Assembly (NCBI GenBank): GCA_905182405.1
Contig: CAJJBQ010000001.1
Span: forward strand, 1,798,001-1,862,000
Length of the DNA stretch: 64,000 nucleotides
Direction of reading: 5' to 3'
From: Akkermansiaceae bacterium
GTDB lineage: Bacteria > Verrucomicrobiota > Verrucomicrobiia > Verrucomicrobiales > Akkermansiaceae
Positions 37,699 to 46,851 of this stretch are shown here, piece by piece. How positions within the stretch are numbered: position 1 is the stretch's first letter; each line of letters starts with the position of its first letter. Made by a program: the position numbers and the translations under genes. The notes under the pieces were generated by a model that worked only from the letters and a program-made list of their open reading frames with translations, was not told where the DNA came from and made no database searches.

Positions 37699-37800
37699 GT
37701 GAGAAAGATGTTGGTCTGACTCCTCGGCGCGGAAGTAATTGGCCGAGTGGTGAGGGTATGATCTCAGGATCACCGTGAATGGTGAAACACCCCTGTCTTA
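37691..37800 (-). promoter_or_regulatory. Thiamine pyrophosphate riboswitch candidate upstream of thiC
   Basis: The leftward leader has the 5' half of a TPP aptamer: GACAGGGGTG, a P3 hairpin CACC-GGTG (loop ATTCAC), then CCTGAGATCATACCC, i.e. the CTGAGA and ACCC signatures in the right order. The 3' half is unusual: instead of the CCTGAT...GCGNAGG pattern there is ACTCGGC paired with GCCGAGGAGT around a 13-base loop. Position before thiC and a competing terminator make a thiamine switch very likely; the pyrophosphate-sensing half needs checking. Confidence 0.7.
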
Positions 37801-38283
37801 TTTAGGGTAGAGGATGCCAGAGAATAGGGAGGTGTCAAGGAGAGGACAGCGACATTTCGATTCGGAAGAAATTCATGTTGAGCCCTGTCTCAGGATTGCT
37901 GATTTGCAAGGCCTACTGATTAATGTCGCGATTCAGGGGAGCAGAAATATCATCGCAGCAGTTTTCCCAAAAAACTCAATCCCAGCTCCTTCTTCAGTCC
38001 GACAGACTCCTAGCGTAAAAGCTAAGAGAAATGCATGCTGTAAGCTTATTGGGTGTCATGGTCTGAAAAGAGGCGCGATTTTAAGGAGAAGTTAAACTCT
38101 CTAGTAAGTAAGCGCCCCACTTTGATTCACGTGGAAAAGTTTCTGTCGTTACACACCATCACGTAATTAAATTTAGTGAGGTGAAAATTGGCGATAGCCC
38201 AAACTAAGTAAGTAGTTGCCTAATTTTTGGGCATCTCCATCACCCTATTGATTGGGAAGGAGGTAAGATGCGCGACAGAAGCG
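37801..38283. other. Gene-poor region upstream of thiC leader
   Basis: About 480 bases. A 93-codon frame (37814-38095, plus) resembles nothing and its composition is not protein-like. The thiC promoter should lie at its left end. A perfect AAGGAGG with ATG nine bases on (about 38259-38270) opens only a 47-codon frame antisense to the next gene. I see no RNA gene here. Confidence 0.4.
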
Positions 38284-38772
38284 CTAGCTTTGCTGTCCCT
38301 TTGGTGGGCCAAGAATCTCGGAGAGAACGACAGCATCTCTCGCCGCGGAAGGACTGGAAAGGACACGGAGCGCACGTGCTCTGGCCGTCCCTAATCTTGG
38401 TCTCTTCCTGAGAGGCTCTTTAACCTTCTGTTTTTGAAGATTTTTCAACGCTTCTTGTTCGAGAGCAGATAGAGTTGGTTTTTTAATCTGAGGCCTCTTA
38501 ACCGGGGCCGGGGCCACGTAGACAGGAGGAAGAGGTGGTGGACTAGCCTCCACAAAACCTTGTTGTCGTGATAAGACTGTCTCTCGTTGCTCATGGAGCT
38601 GGCGCGAAGTTTCTTCGTAGAACTCCGCCATGGGATCGTAGTCAGTCTCTTCCGAGTCACTACTTCCTCCTTGTTGGCTCTTGATTTTTTCCATCAAGGA
38701 TTTGATCCCCGCAAAGAGGACCATCAAGATCACCGCGATGACCTGCCCGTCTGGAAATTCGGCTAAAAACAT
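38284..38772 (-). CDS. Membrane-anchored protein with proline-rich middle, partner of FloA
   Basis: 162 residues: an N-terminal hydrophobic segment (VIAVILMVLFAGIKSLM), a charged stretch, a Pro-rich linker (PPPLPPVYVAPAPVKRP), then a basic tail that ends RDAVVLSEILGPPKG. The ending resembles a short motif (...VLSEILGPPKALR) often seen at the C-terminus of Planctomycetes and Verrucomicrobia proteins that follow flotillin-like genes. It lies 12 bases downstream of floA. Function unknown; a membrane-microdomain role is inferred from the pairing. Confidence 0.7.
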   Translation of the reverse strand: MFLAEFPDGQVIAVILMVLFAGIKSLMEKIKSQQGGSSDSEETDYDPMAEFYEETSRQLHEQRETVLSRQQGFVEASPPPLPPVYVAPAPVKRPQIKKPTLSALEQEALKNLQKQKVKEPLRKRPRLGTARARALRVLSSPSAARDAVVLSEILGPPKGQQS

Positions 38773-38784
38773 GAAGAACTCTGA

Positions 38785-39810
38785 TTAATGGGATTCGGAA
38801 TCTTCTTCACCGATGGAATCGCGCATCTTAGTGTCGGCGACAACATTTTCATATTTGGCATAATCCATTACACCAAGATTTCCGTTGCGAAAGGCTTCTG
38901 CAATGGCGAGTGGCACGGTGGCTTCTGCCTCAACAAGCTTGGCCCGCATTTCCTGCGTCCGGGCTGACATTTCCTGTTCGGTGGCGACTGCTGCTGCGCG
39001 ACGCATCTCCGCTTTTGCCTGAGCGACTTGTTTGTCGGCCTCGGCCTGTTCCGTTTGGAGACGCGCTCCAACGTTGTCGGCGATATCGACATCGGCAATA
39101 TCGATGGAGAGAATTTCAAAGGCGGTGGCGGCATCGACTCCTTTTTCGAGAACGAGACTGGAGATAGAATCAGGGTTTTCAAGAACGGTCTTGTATGAAG
39201 CTGCGGATCCGACAGAGGTAACAATACCCTCTCCGACCCGGGCAATGATCGTTTCCTCGGTGGCGCCGCCTACGAAGCGGTCGAGGTTGGTGCGAACAGT
39301 GACACGAGCCCGGACATTGACGCCAATACCATCCTTTGCCACGGCGGTGATCTTGGTGATACCACCGGAGGGGTTAGGGCAATCGATCACCTTTGGATTG
39401 ATCGAGGTTCGCACGGCTTCCAAAACCGTTTTTCCAGTATCCTTGGTTGCGAGGTCGATGGCGCAAGCGCGATTAAATGGAAGGGTGATTCCCGCTTTTT
39501 CGGCAGCAACGAGAGCTAAAACAACGTTGATGATGTCACCTCCCGCGAGAAAGTGAGCTTCCAACTCATCGGTGCTGTATATGAGGCCTGCTTTGGCAGC
39601 CGTGATCTTGCTGTTTACGATGATGGAGGGATTTACCTTCCGGAAGCGCATCAAAATGAGATTAACGACACTCACTGGGGCACTTGCTGCTTTTGCTTGG
39701 ATCCAGAGCCCGAAGAAATTGAAGAAGACAATGACGACGGAGAGGAGGAGGAGGATTCCAATAACACCAATAATGAGAGGAAGGGGATTACCTTGAATGA
39801 GCGTATTCAT
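38785..39810 (-). CDS. floA: Flotillin-like protein FloA
   Basis: 341 residues, SPFH family of the YqfA/FloA type that organises membrane microdomains. An N-terminal hairpin/transmembrane segment ([24 protein letters not shown]) is followed by the SPFH domain with [42 protein letters not shown] and [18 protein letters not shown], then an Ala/Glu-rich coiled coil ([19 protein letters not shown]). The tail ends in acidic residues. Sequence and length match FloA closely. Confidence 0.94.
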   Translation of the reverse strand: MNTLIQGNPLPLIIGVIGILLLLSVVIVFFNFFGLWIQAKAASAPVSVVNLILMRFRKVNPSIIVNSKITAAKAGLIYSTDELEAHFLAGGDIINVVLALVAAEKAGITLPFNRACAIDLATKDTGKTVLEAVRTSINPKVIDCPNPSGGITKITAVAKDGIGVNVRARVTVRTNLDRFVGGATEETIIARVGEGIVTSVGSAASYKTVLENPDSISSLVLEKGVDAATAFEILSIDIADVDIADNVGARLQTEQAEADKQVAQAKAEMRRAAAVATEQEMSARTQEMRAKLVEAEATVPLAIAEAFRNGNLGVMDYAKYENVVADTKMRDSIGEEDSESH

Positions 39811-39886
39811 TGTCTGACCATAACTGTTAGGAGCTTTGATGCAAATTGAAGTTTGAATTTCTCGCCGAGGAGAGGAAGCTCACGGT

Positions 39887-40702
39887 GTGAGCACTGGGCA
39901 AAGGACGATTGGCGTCATCGCAGGAAGCGGAATTTATCCGGAAACCTTTATCGTGGCAGCTCGTAAGCGAGGGGTGAGGCTCGTTGTTGCGGCTTTTAAA
40001 GGAGAGACGAAGGACAATCTTGCCGAGCAAGTCGATGTCTTCCATTGGTTTCGGGTGGGGCAACTGGGGGGGATTATTAAGTTTTTCAAAAAACACGGAG
40101 TCGAGGAGGCGATCATGGTTGGGCAGATTGCCCCTCGAAACCTTTTTGATCTTTGGCCTGATATGCGGACCTTGAAAGTTCTTCATTCGGTGAAGCGGCG
40201 AAATGCCGAATCGCTCTTTGGAGGAATTGCTGCGGAATTCAGCAAGGATGGTATCGAGTTGTTAAAAGCAACGACTTTTCTGGAGAATCAGCTCGCGACG
40301 GAAGGAGATATCTTTGGCCCCAAGCTCTCAGAACGGGGTCGGGAGGATGTCGCTTTCGGCTATTCCATCGTGAAGCAGACAAGCGCGCTCGATATTGGGC
40401 AGAGTATCGTGGTGCGACATGGCACCATCCTTGCGGTGGAGGCCTTTGAAGGCACCGATGCCTGTATTCAGCGTGGAGGTAAACTCGGAAACGGAAAGGA
40501 TGTCACCCTCGTGAAGGTCTCCAAGCCTGATCAAGATATGCGTTTTGATGTCCCTGTGATTGGGCCTAGAACGATCGAAAGTTGCTGTGAAGCTGGCGTG
40601 AAGACGATTGCGGTAGAAGCGGGGCGCACGCTTATTCTTGGACGCGATGAAGTTGAGAAACTCTGCTGTGAAGCGAAGGTTTCCCTTGTGGGAGTTGGTT
40701 AA
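39887..40702 (+). CDS. lpxI: UDP-2,3-diacylglucosamine pyrophosphatase LpxI
   Basis: Makes lipid X from UDP-2,3-diacylglucosamine in lipid A synthesis; LpxI replaces LpxH in many bacteria. 271 residues with IGVIAGSGIYPETFIVAARKRG at the start, then FHWFRVGQLGGIIKFFKKHGV, GQIAPRNLF and, in the C-terminal domain, DIGQSIVVRHGTILAVEAFEG and VSKPDQDMRFDVPVIGP, all typical of LpxI. GTG 39887 is the start. Divergent from floA. Its presence shows an outer membrane with lipid A. Confidence 0.94.
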   Translation: MSTGQRTIGVIAGSGIYPETFIVAARKRGVRLVVAAFKGETKDNLAEQVDVFHWFRVGQLGGIIKFFKKHGVEEAIMVGQIAPRNLFDLWPDMRTLKVLHSVKRRNAESLFGGIAAEFSKDGIELLKATTFLENQLATEGDIFGPKLSERGREDVAFGYSIVKQTSALDIGQSIVVRHGTILAVEAFEGTDACIQRGGKLGNGKDVTLVKVSKPDQDMRFDVPVIGPRTIESCCEAGVKTIAVEAGRTLILGRDEVEKLCCEAKVSLVGVG

Positions 40703-40796
40703 ATTTTCTGACTGATCCGAAGTCGGAAGAATGCCTTCAATTTCCGCGCCATTTGCTGCCTAGGGCTTTTGCTTTCCAGGCTTCGCGGTTTCCCGT

Positions 40797-41430
40797 CCAG
40801 TTCGAGTTGCTTCCCCAGCTCTTTGCGCAATGTCTCATCACCCATTTAGAACTGGCTGGAATTGAAGTTGAGGACGAGAAATCCGCCATCGACGGCGAGG
40901 CTTTACGAGTAACTCATTGATCAATTTTAATTCACATCTCGTCATTTGAATCTGACAAAGAGCACCCCAAAGAACTGGATCATCCACACCGAAGAAGGAA
41001 AGAATCGAGGACGTTTGGGAAAGAGTGTGACCATTGTTTGCCAAACCGTAAATTGAATGGACTCGAAAATTAGAGCGGCTTGGAAAGGCCTGGAAAGCGT
41101 CACCTTGGAAGAATGTCAGGCGCTAGAAAAAGGGAAAGAATGTCGGAGTGAAATTTACTACTATATGAGTAGTTTGAAAAAACCGAAGGCATAGAAAATG
41201 CAGAAATATATTCGCTCCCATTGGCGCGGAGAGAATAGCTGGTATTGGGTCTTGGATACCCTCTTTCAAGAAGATCATAATTAAGTTGGCAAAAAATGCC
41301 GCAAAAAATCTCTCAACTTTACGCAGAATTTCCTTCAACGCTTGCTGAAGCAAGCGATCGATCACAGCAGCCTCACAAAAAAACAACTCTGCGCCGCCCA
41401 CGACGAGAGCTACCTCTAAGAAGTCCTCGT
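40797..41430 (+). pseudogene. Remnant of an ISAs1-family transposase
   Basis: Pieces in three frames line up with ISAs1-type DDE transposases. First piece (to TGA 40918): FELLPQLFAQ ... SAIDGEALRVTH, like the family's IAIDGKTLR block. Then, in frame from 40943: EEGKNRGRLGKSVTIV, WKGLESVTLEECQALEKG, SEIYYYMSSL, and YIRSHWRGENSWYWVLD with LFQEDHN, the strongly conserved C-terminal block; a frame change gives AAKNLSTLRRISFNA and another change KKQLCAAHDESYL. At least four in-frame stops interrupt it, and the central catalytic part between the first two pieces is missing. Long dead; no terminal repeats sought with confidence. Confidence 0.8.
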
Positions 41431-41585
41431 CCTTGTGTAAAGACCCTGTCACTTCCTCCAAAAAACGGTGGGATGGAGCTCATCGAAATATTGTTGGCGA
41501 CGGTGTGGTCGCTCAGGTGAATCAACAACTCGACGAGGGCTTTGTCCGCCCTACTCCTGTAGAGATTTCGAGGTCGCGATGTTAA

Positions 41586-42974
41586 TTATGCGATGATTCC
41601 GCGAACAACTTTCCCTTCGACGTCGGTGAGTCGGAAATCCCGGCCGGCGTATCGGTGGGTGAATTCCTCGTGATCGATTCCCATGAGGTGGAGAATGGTG
41701 GCATGGAGGTCGTGAAAGTGAACGGGTTTGTCTTCAGCGTAGTAGCCGTAGTCGTCAGTCGATCCGTAAACCGTGCCCGGTTTGATCCCGCCACCGGCCA
41801 TGAACATGGTGAAACCGTGCGGGTTGTGATCGCGACCGTCATTTCCCTGAGCGGTGGGGGTACGTCCGAATTCGCCGCCCCAGAGGACGAGGGTTTCATC
41901 GAGGAGGCCCCGCTGTTTTAAATCCGTGATGAGACCGGCGACCGGTTTGTCCATTTCCGCGCTGAGCTTTTCGTGCTCCTTCTTGAGGTTGCCATGGGAA
42001 TCCCAGTAGCGGTGGGTGACTTGCACAAAGCGCACGCCGGCCTCGCTAAAGCGGCGGGCCATGAGACATTGTTCGCCGAAGGATTTGGTGGGGTCGGCGT
42101 CAGCGCCGTAGAGTTTTTTGACGTGCGCTGGTTCGCTGGAGATGTCTTGCACGCCGGGCACTTCCATCTGCATTTTGAAAGCGAGCTCGTAGGAGGCGAT
42201 ACGCGATTCCAGCTCGCTGTTCGCGCCTCTCTGGGTAAGGTGCTCTTTATTAAAGGATGCGAGAAGATCCAGTTCTTTGCGTTGTTTGCTTTGGTCGTGA
42301 AGAGGGTTGTCGATGAAGGGCACTTTCATTTCCGTCCCTTTTCCGCTGATGTGGGTGCCGGTATATTTAGCAGGTAAAAATGCCGAGGACCAGGCGCCTG
42401 CGCCGCCGTGGCTGCCACTGGGATTGATCGTAATAAAGCCGGGGAGGTTTTCGTTTTCGCTGCCGAGACCGTAGTTGATCCACGACCCCATTGACGGGCG
42501 GGTGAAGGTGTCGGATCCAGTGTGTAATTCCAGGAGCGCCCCGCCGTGTCGCGAGTTGGAACAATGCATCGATTTTACGAAGCACAGGTCATCCGTGATG
42601 GAGGCAATATTTGGGAGCAAGTCGCAGACTTGGGCTCCGCTAGCGCCGTGTTGTTGACAGGACCAGGGAGATTTTAGGAGGAGGTTTTTTGACTTGTGGG
42701 AAGTGATGCGGGGAGCTTTGAGAGGGAAGGGCTTTCCGGTGTCGCGTGAGAGGAGTGGCTTTGGGTCAAATAAATCCACGGTTGATGGTCCACCGTGCAT
42801 GAAGAGAAAGATGACGCGCTTGGCGGTGCCGGGGAGCGGGGGAGCGTTGCTTTTTCCGGCTGCTTCCCGGGCAAGCATCGCCTGGAGTGCGAGAGCGCCG
42901 AATCCGGTTCCAGATCGCAATAACATTTCCCGACGGGAAAGTGGGAGTCCCGCTTGATAACCAAATAAGCTCAC
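41586..42974 (-). CDS. DUF1501 secreted protein (first pair)
   Basis: 462 residues with a Tat-type leader (SRREMLLRSGTGFGALALQ). DUF1501 proteins are sulfatase/alkaline-phosphatase-fold proteins; seen here are RVIFLFMHGGPSTVDLFDPK near the start, LPGFITINPSG, and the late LVLWGGEFGRTPTAQGNDGRDHNPHGFTMF-type region (GGEFGRTP and GRDHNP motifs). In this phylum they are almost always encoded next to DUF1549/DUF1553 proteins, as here (six bases downstream of it). The activity is unknown; a periplasmic role in polysaccharide use has been proposed for the pairs. Confidence 0.92.
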   Translation of the reverse strand: MSLFGYQAGLPLSRREMLLRSGTGFGALALQAMLAREAAGKSNAPPLPGTAKRVIFLFMHGGPSTVDLFDPKPLLSRDTGKPFPLKAPRITSHKSKNLLLKSPWSCQQHGASGAQVCDLLPNIASITDDLCFVKSMHCSNSRHGGALLELHTGSDTFTRPSMGSWINYGLGSENENLPGFITINPSGSHGGAGAWSSAFLPAKYTGTHISGKGTEMKVPFIDNPLHDQSKQRKELDLLASFNKEHLTQRGANSELESRIASYELAFKMQMEVPGVQDISSEPAHVKKLYGADADPTKSFGEQCLMARRFSEAGVRFVQVTHRYWDSHGNLKKEHEKLSAEMDKPVAGLITDLKQRGLLDETLVLWGGEFGRTPTAQGNDGRDHNPHGFTMFMAGGGIKPGTVYGSTDDYGYYAEDKPVHFHDLHATILHLMGIDHEEFTHRYAGRDFRLTDVEGKVVRGIIA

Positions 42975-42980
42975 AATAAT

Positions 42981-44912
42981 TTACTCTATATATAAAAATT
43001 CGTTGCTGGAAAATAGCACTCGCGCAAAGGCTGACCAAGCTTCCTTTTCATCGCCGTAGTCATTCACAAACTTCTCGCCCTGAAGGCATTCCTTCTCAGT
43101 GGCTTCGCGGCCCAAAAGGTGATTGATTAACCAGGAAGTGGGATTTGGTGAGTCTTGGCTGATCACGATTTCGGCCAGAGATTTTGACGACTCGTGCATC
43201 AACTCGCTGTTCATTAAATAGAGGGCTTGTCCGGCGACGGTGGAGCTGCGGCGGTTTCCGTCGGAGACGGCTGAGTCGGCGGAATCAAACGCTTTTTGCC
43301 CATCGTATCCGGAGCTTCGATAAACCGGGAGGTAGACGGTTCGTCTCGGGACGAGGGAGTGGGCTTTGAGATGGCCGCGATCGGCATACTTTGAGGGTTG
43401 AACGACCAACATCGATCCCCCCACCGTGGGATCGAGGCGATTTGATTTCATGAGAATGCTATCGCGGATGACTTCTGATTCCACCCGTCGGCGTTGCCAG
43501 CGGGCGAAGAGTTTGTTTTCCGGATCATCTTTCGAGAGAGCGGGGTCTGCCTGAGTTGATTGGCGATAAATCGCTGAGTTCATCATGAGCCGATGCATCG
43601 CTTTGACCGACCAACCTGATTTCACGAATTTGTGCGCGAGATGATCGAGAAGTGCTGGATGGGTGGGGCGCTCGCCCAAGCCGCCAAAGTTATCCGGGGT
43701 GGGAACGATGCCTCGACCGAAGTGCCAGCGCCACAGTCGATTTACGATGACCCGGGAGGTGAGGGGGTTTTCAGCGGAAGCAATCCAGCGGGCGAGCTCA
43801 AGTCGGCCACTTTGTTTTTCGGGCATAATGATTTTTTTTCCATCGGTCCAAGCGGAGGGGACACCACGGGAAACTTCTTCGCCCAGCGTAAGGTAGTCGC
43901 CGCGAAGGTGGACTTTGATATTCTGAGTGGGATATTCGCTCACGCCCATGACCATGAAGGGCACGGGGAGGTCTTTTGTGAGGGTTGCGATTTCTTTGCC
44001 GAGGCGTTTCTTCTCTTCCTTGGATGTTTCCTTTTTCTTCCTCACGGCTTCGAGGCGATTCACTTCCTGCCACCTTTTTTTGTGGTGTTCCTCAGTGAGA
44101 TTATGCTCGTGGAATTCCGCAACAACGGAATATTTTGTAAGCGTCTTGGTAGACATGAAGATCCCGGCGAGTCCGTAGTAGTCTTTGATTGAGATGGGAT
44201 CGATCTTGTGGTCGTGGCAACGGGCACAGCCAATGGTCATGCCAAGGAAGGCTCGTCCCATTGTGTCCATTTGCTCATCGACGATGTCGCGCCGCATCTT
44301 GTCGGGATCGTCGCATGCCAACATCTTCGGACCGACGGACAGGAAGCCCAAGCCCACGGTTCGGGCCCGTTTTTCTTCAAGGTCTTTTGCGGGGAGGAGA
44401 TCGCCAGCCAGTTGTTCGATGATGAATTGATCAAATGGTTTGTCTTCATTAAAAGCGGCGATGACATAATCTCGATATCGCCAGGCAGAAGGGTGAGCGA
44501 TATCTTCGTCCATGCCGTTCGTGTCGGCATACCGGGCGACATCAAGCCAGTGGCGTCCCCATCGTTCGCCATAGCGGGGAGATTCCAGTAATTCGCCGAT
44601 GAGTTTTTCCCAGGCATCCTCTCGTTCGTCCTGAAGAAAGGTCGTGATCTGCGCGGCCGTGGGAGGGAGGCCGTGGAGGTCGAGGTAAGCTCGTCTCACG
44701 AGGGTTCTCTTTTCGGCGGTTTTGGTCGGGAGGTAGCCTCCTTTTTCAATTCCAGCCAAGACAAAGCGGTCCAGATCTTCGCGTGCCCAATTGCTGTTAC
44801 CGACTGTGGGAGGCGTCGAATTGCTCACCGGAGCAAAGGCCCAGTAATCCTCGGCTCCCCAAAGGAACCCTGTTGCCAATCCCAGGCATCCGATGATCCG
44901 GCGTAACACCAT
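42981..44912 (-). CDS. DUF1549/DUF1553 protein with haem-like CxxCH motif (first pair)
   Basis: 643 residues with a signal peptide. DUF1549 comes first (WAREDLDRFVLAGIEKGGYLP, RRAYLDLHGLPPTAAQI, ESPRYGERWGRHWLDVARYADTNG), followed by GCARCHDHKIDPIS, a CxxCH motif that may bind c-type haem, and DUF1553 (RLELARWIASAENPLTSRVIVNRLWRWHFGRGIV, GWSVKAMHRLMMNSAIYRQS). The shorter length reflects the lack of an N-terminal cytochrome or a middle LamG domain. Forms an operon with the DUF1501 gene that follows after six bases. Confidence 0.92.
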   Translation of the reverse strand: MVLRRIIGCLGLATGFLWGAEDYWAFAPVSNSTPPTVGNSNWAREDLDRFVLAGIEKGGYLPTKTAEKRTLVRRAYLDLHGLPPTAAQITTFLQDEREDAWEKLIGELLESPRYGERWGRHWLDVARYADTNGMDEDIAHPSAWRYRDYVIAAFNEDKPFDQFIIEQLAGDLLPAKDLEEKRARTVGLGFLSVGPKMLACDDPDKMRRDIVDEQMDTMGRAFLGMTIGCARCHDHKIDPISIKDYYGLAGIFMSTKTLTKYSVVAEFHEHNLTEEHHKKRWQEVNRLEAVRKKKETSKEEKKRLGKEIATLTKDLPVPFMVMGVSEYPTQNIKVHLRGDYLTLGEEVSRGVPSAWTDGKKIIMPEKQSGRLELARWIASAENPLTSRVIVNRLWRWHFGRGIVPTPDNFGGLGERPTHPALLDHLAHKFVKSGWSVKAMHRLMMNSAIYRQSTQADPALSKDDPENKLFARWQRRRVESEVIRDSILMKSNRLDPTVGGSMLVVQPSKYADRGHLKAHSLVPRRTVYLPVYRSSGYDGQKAFDSADSAVSDGNRRSSTVAGQALYLMNSELMHESSKSLAEIVISQDSPNPTSWLINHLLGREATEKECLQGEKFVNDYGDEKEAWSAFARVLFSSNEFLYIE

Positions 44913-45134
44913 TGGACTTACTACAGATCAGATTTTGGTGTTCTATCGGAGGAATGTGAACATCTGGAAAGAGCTACTGGATCTGAAAGTGTAGGTCATG
45001 GCTCAGACAAGCTAAGACAGCGACAAGGTGTGACTCTTGATCGTTATTAAGTTTTTTGGGACTGTGGGAGAAGGTTGTATTTTGTCTTCCTAATTCTTTC
45101 TTTCCCAATCGGCCTTTGCCATTCTCTCTTTGTC

Positions 45135-45956
45135 ATGTTGCGACCTCGGAAAAAATACACAGTTTATGATCTGCAGAAGTTGAAGGGGAAGCGCTGCTTA
45201 ACTCATATTCACGTAAAGTCTCCCGAAGAAGCCGCCGCAGCAGAGGAGGCTGGAATCGATATCATGAGTTGTAGCTTTGACTCGCCGGAGGCCCAGAAGC
45301 GATTGCCAAGACTGGTGGAAGCTGCGCCGAGGAGTTTCTTTTCCTGTGCCACACCACATGGATTGGCGACGCAGGAGGAGGCAATTCGGATCGGGTTTAA
45401 GGCTTTGGAAATGGGAGCGAGTTCACTTTATTGCTCTGCCAGTCCCTTTATCATCGAAGGAATGGCGCGGGAGCGAATTCCTGTGGTTGGTCACCTGGGG
45501 ATGATTCCTCGGCATGTGACATGGACCAATTATCGCGCGATTGGTAAGACGGCTGAAGAAGCGACGGCACTTTGTCGGCAGATGAAAGACTTGGAGTCAG
45601 CGGGGGCCTATGCGGCAGAACTGGAATGCGTACCGGAAAATCTCGCAAGCTTTATGGCATCGCAAACTCCCATGATTTTGATGTCCCTTGGTTCGGGAAA
45701 GGGATGTGATACCCAGTTCTTATTCTCGGACGATATCCTGGGTGACTACGACGAACGATTGCCTCGCCATGCGAGGGCCTATCGGGACTTCGCCGCCGAG
45801 CATCGGCGGCTTCAGGAGGAACGAATAGCGGCTTTCGGTGAATACATCGCAGATGTGAAAGACGGGAGTTTTCCAAGTGAAGGAAATCTTCTCAAGATGG
45901 ACGATGAACTCCTTCAGCAAGTAATTTCCAGTCTTAATGAGCAAGTCAAATCCTGA
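45135..45956 (+). CDS. Divergent PanB (ketopantoate hydroxymethyltransferase)-like enzyme
   Basis: 273 residues from ATG 45135. The C-terminal two thirds follow PanB closely: RIPVVGHLGMIPRHV, LESAGAYAAELECVPENLA (catalytic Glu in LECVP), GSGKGCDTQFLFSDDILGD and Y(I)ADVKDGSFP. The N-terminal part is less similar: the GDS loop and the second metal Asp (usually VVADLPF) are replaced by DIMSCSF and SFFSCATPHG. PanB makes ketopantoate for CoA; loss of metal ligands suggests another aldol-type reaction. An upstream hydrophobic extension in the same frame lacks an ATG. Overlaps the DUF2293 gene by 20 bases. Confidence 0.7.
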   Translation: MLRPRKKYTVYDLQKLKGKRCLTHIHVKSPEEAAAAEEAGIDIMSCSFDSPEAQKRLPRLVEAAPRSFFSCATPHGLATQEEAIRIGFKALEMGASSLYCSASPFIIEGMARERIPVVGHLGMIPRHVTWTNYRAIGKTAEEATALCRQMKDLESAGAYAAELECVPENLASFMASQTPMILMSLGSGKGCDTQFLFSDDILGDYDERLPRHARAYRDFAAEHRRLQEERIAAFGEYIADVKDGSFPSEGNLLKMDDELLQQVISSLNEQVKS

Positions 45957-46623
45957 AGCGATCGAGGTCCGCCTCGGCGAGAAAGAAGGCTACGTTCTTA
46001 ATCTCGCGGGGAAGCCCATGCAAATTCCAGCTGGATGGGAAGTGTTGACTCCGGGGGATGCCGCTTTGAGTCGTCGGGTGAAACAAGAGGGTCCCAGTTG
46101 GACCGTCATCGAGATCAAGCGCCGAAAGCGATTCTCTCATGGAGTTCTCGCGCCTGCTGAGCGTATTGCGATGCTTAAAGCTGATCGGGAGGCGGAGAAA
46201 GATGACCCGAAATATCAAAAAAAGCTAGTGGCTGGACGGGCGCGTCGTGCGAAAGCAGAGCAAGTTTATGCCGAGGAGTTTGAGCAAGTGATCTTTCAGT
46301 TTCTTGACTTCCATGAGGATCACATCAACCTCGCGAATACGCTCGCCAAAACGGTGACTGAGCACGCCATTCCAGTCGGAAGTGGAACAGTCGCCCGCAC
46401 ACAGAGAATCCCCATTGAGCGACGTGCTGAAGCTGCAGTCGTTGCATGGATGCGCCATCAAACGACGGCCTATGATCATATGACGATCCCACGTGAAAAA
46501 GGAGCCCGCCGAGAGGTGAGGAGGATGCTGGCCGAGAGATCACGGAAACTTCTTGGACGTTACCAGGTCCGAAATGGAGAAGCCTCTCAAGCGTGTCCCT
46601 TAACGTCCGCCTTGCAGGGGTGA
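45937..46623 (+). CDS. DUF2293 domain protein
   Basis: 228 residues, soluble and highly charged. The C-terminal third (RRAEAAVVAWMRHQTTAYDHM, then REVRRMLAERSRKLLGRY) matches DUF2293, a small basic domain of unknown role found in bacteria and fungi. The N-terminal part (VRLGEKEGYVLNLAGKPMQIPAGWEVLTPGDAALSRRVK) has a compact strand-rich pattern; the middle is a Lys/Arg/Glu helix. A nucleic-acid-binding role is a guess. It begins 20 bases before the PanB-like stop, so the two are coupled. Confidence 0.7.
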   Translation: MSKSNPEAIEVRLGEKEGYVLNLAGKPMQIPAGWEVLTPGDAALSRRVKQEGPSWTVIEIKRRKRFSHGVLAPAERIAMLKADREAEKDDPKYQKKLVAGRARRAKAEQVYAEEFEQVIFQFLDFHEDHINLANTLAKTVTEHAIPVGSGTVARTQRIPIERRAEAAVVAWMRHQTTAYDHMTIPREKGARREVRRMLAERSRKLLGRYQVRNGEASQACPLTSALQG

Positions 46624-46851
46624 AAGGAGTTACCAATCTCCCCCGATAAACACCCAAAAAAGTGGTTTCTAGCCCAGACTCCTCAAGGGATAGTGGGGGC
46701 GTAGTATGCTCGGAAAATTATTCCCTCATTCTGTTGAGCGATGATCTCGTGGCACCCATTACTGAAGGCTCGGCCTAGAGAAAAATCTAGGAGACCTTGC
46801 AAAAAAGAGCGTGGCGGCAATCCTTGAGTTGAATTTTTCACATAATCGATC
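46624..46851. other. Spacer before the UMP-CMP kinase gene
   Basis: 228 bases with no gene. It should hold the kinase promoter; no clear -35/-10 pair or terminator stands out. Confidence 0.3.

Noticed and set aside
38259..38410. Perfect AAGGAGG plus ATG opening a 47-codon plus-strand frame
   Set aside because: Lies antisense to the FloA partner gene and the peptide is not protein-like; most likely chance.
41123..41461. 112-codon minus-strand frame rich in Phe and Leu
   Set aside because: It is the reverse side of the ISAs1 transposase remnant, whose conserved blocks read on the plus strand.
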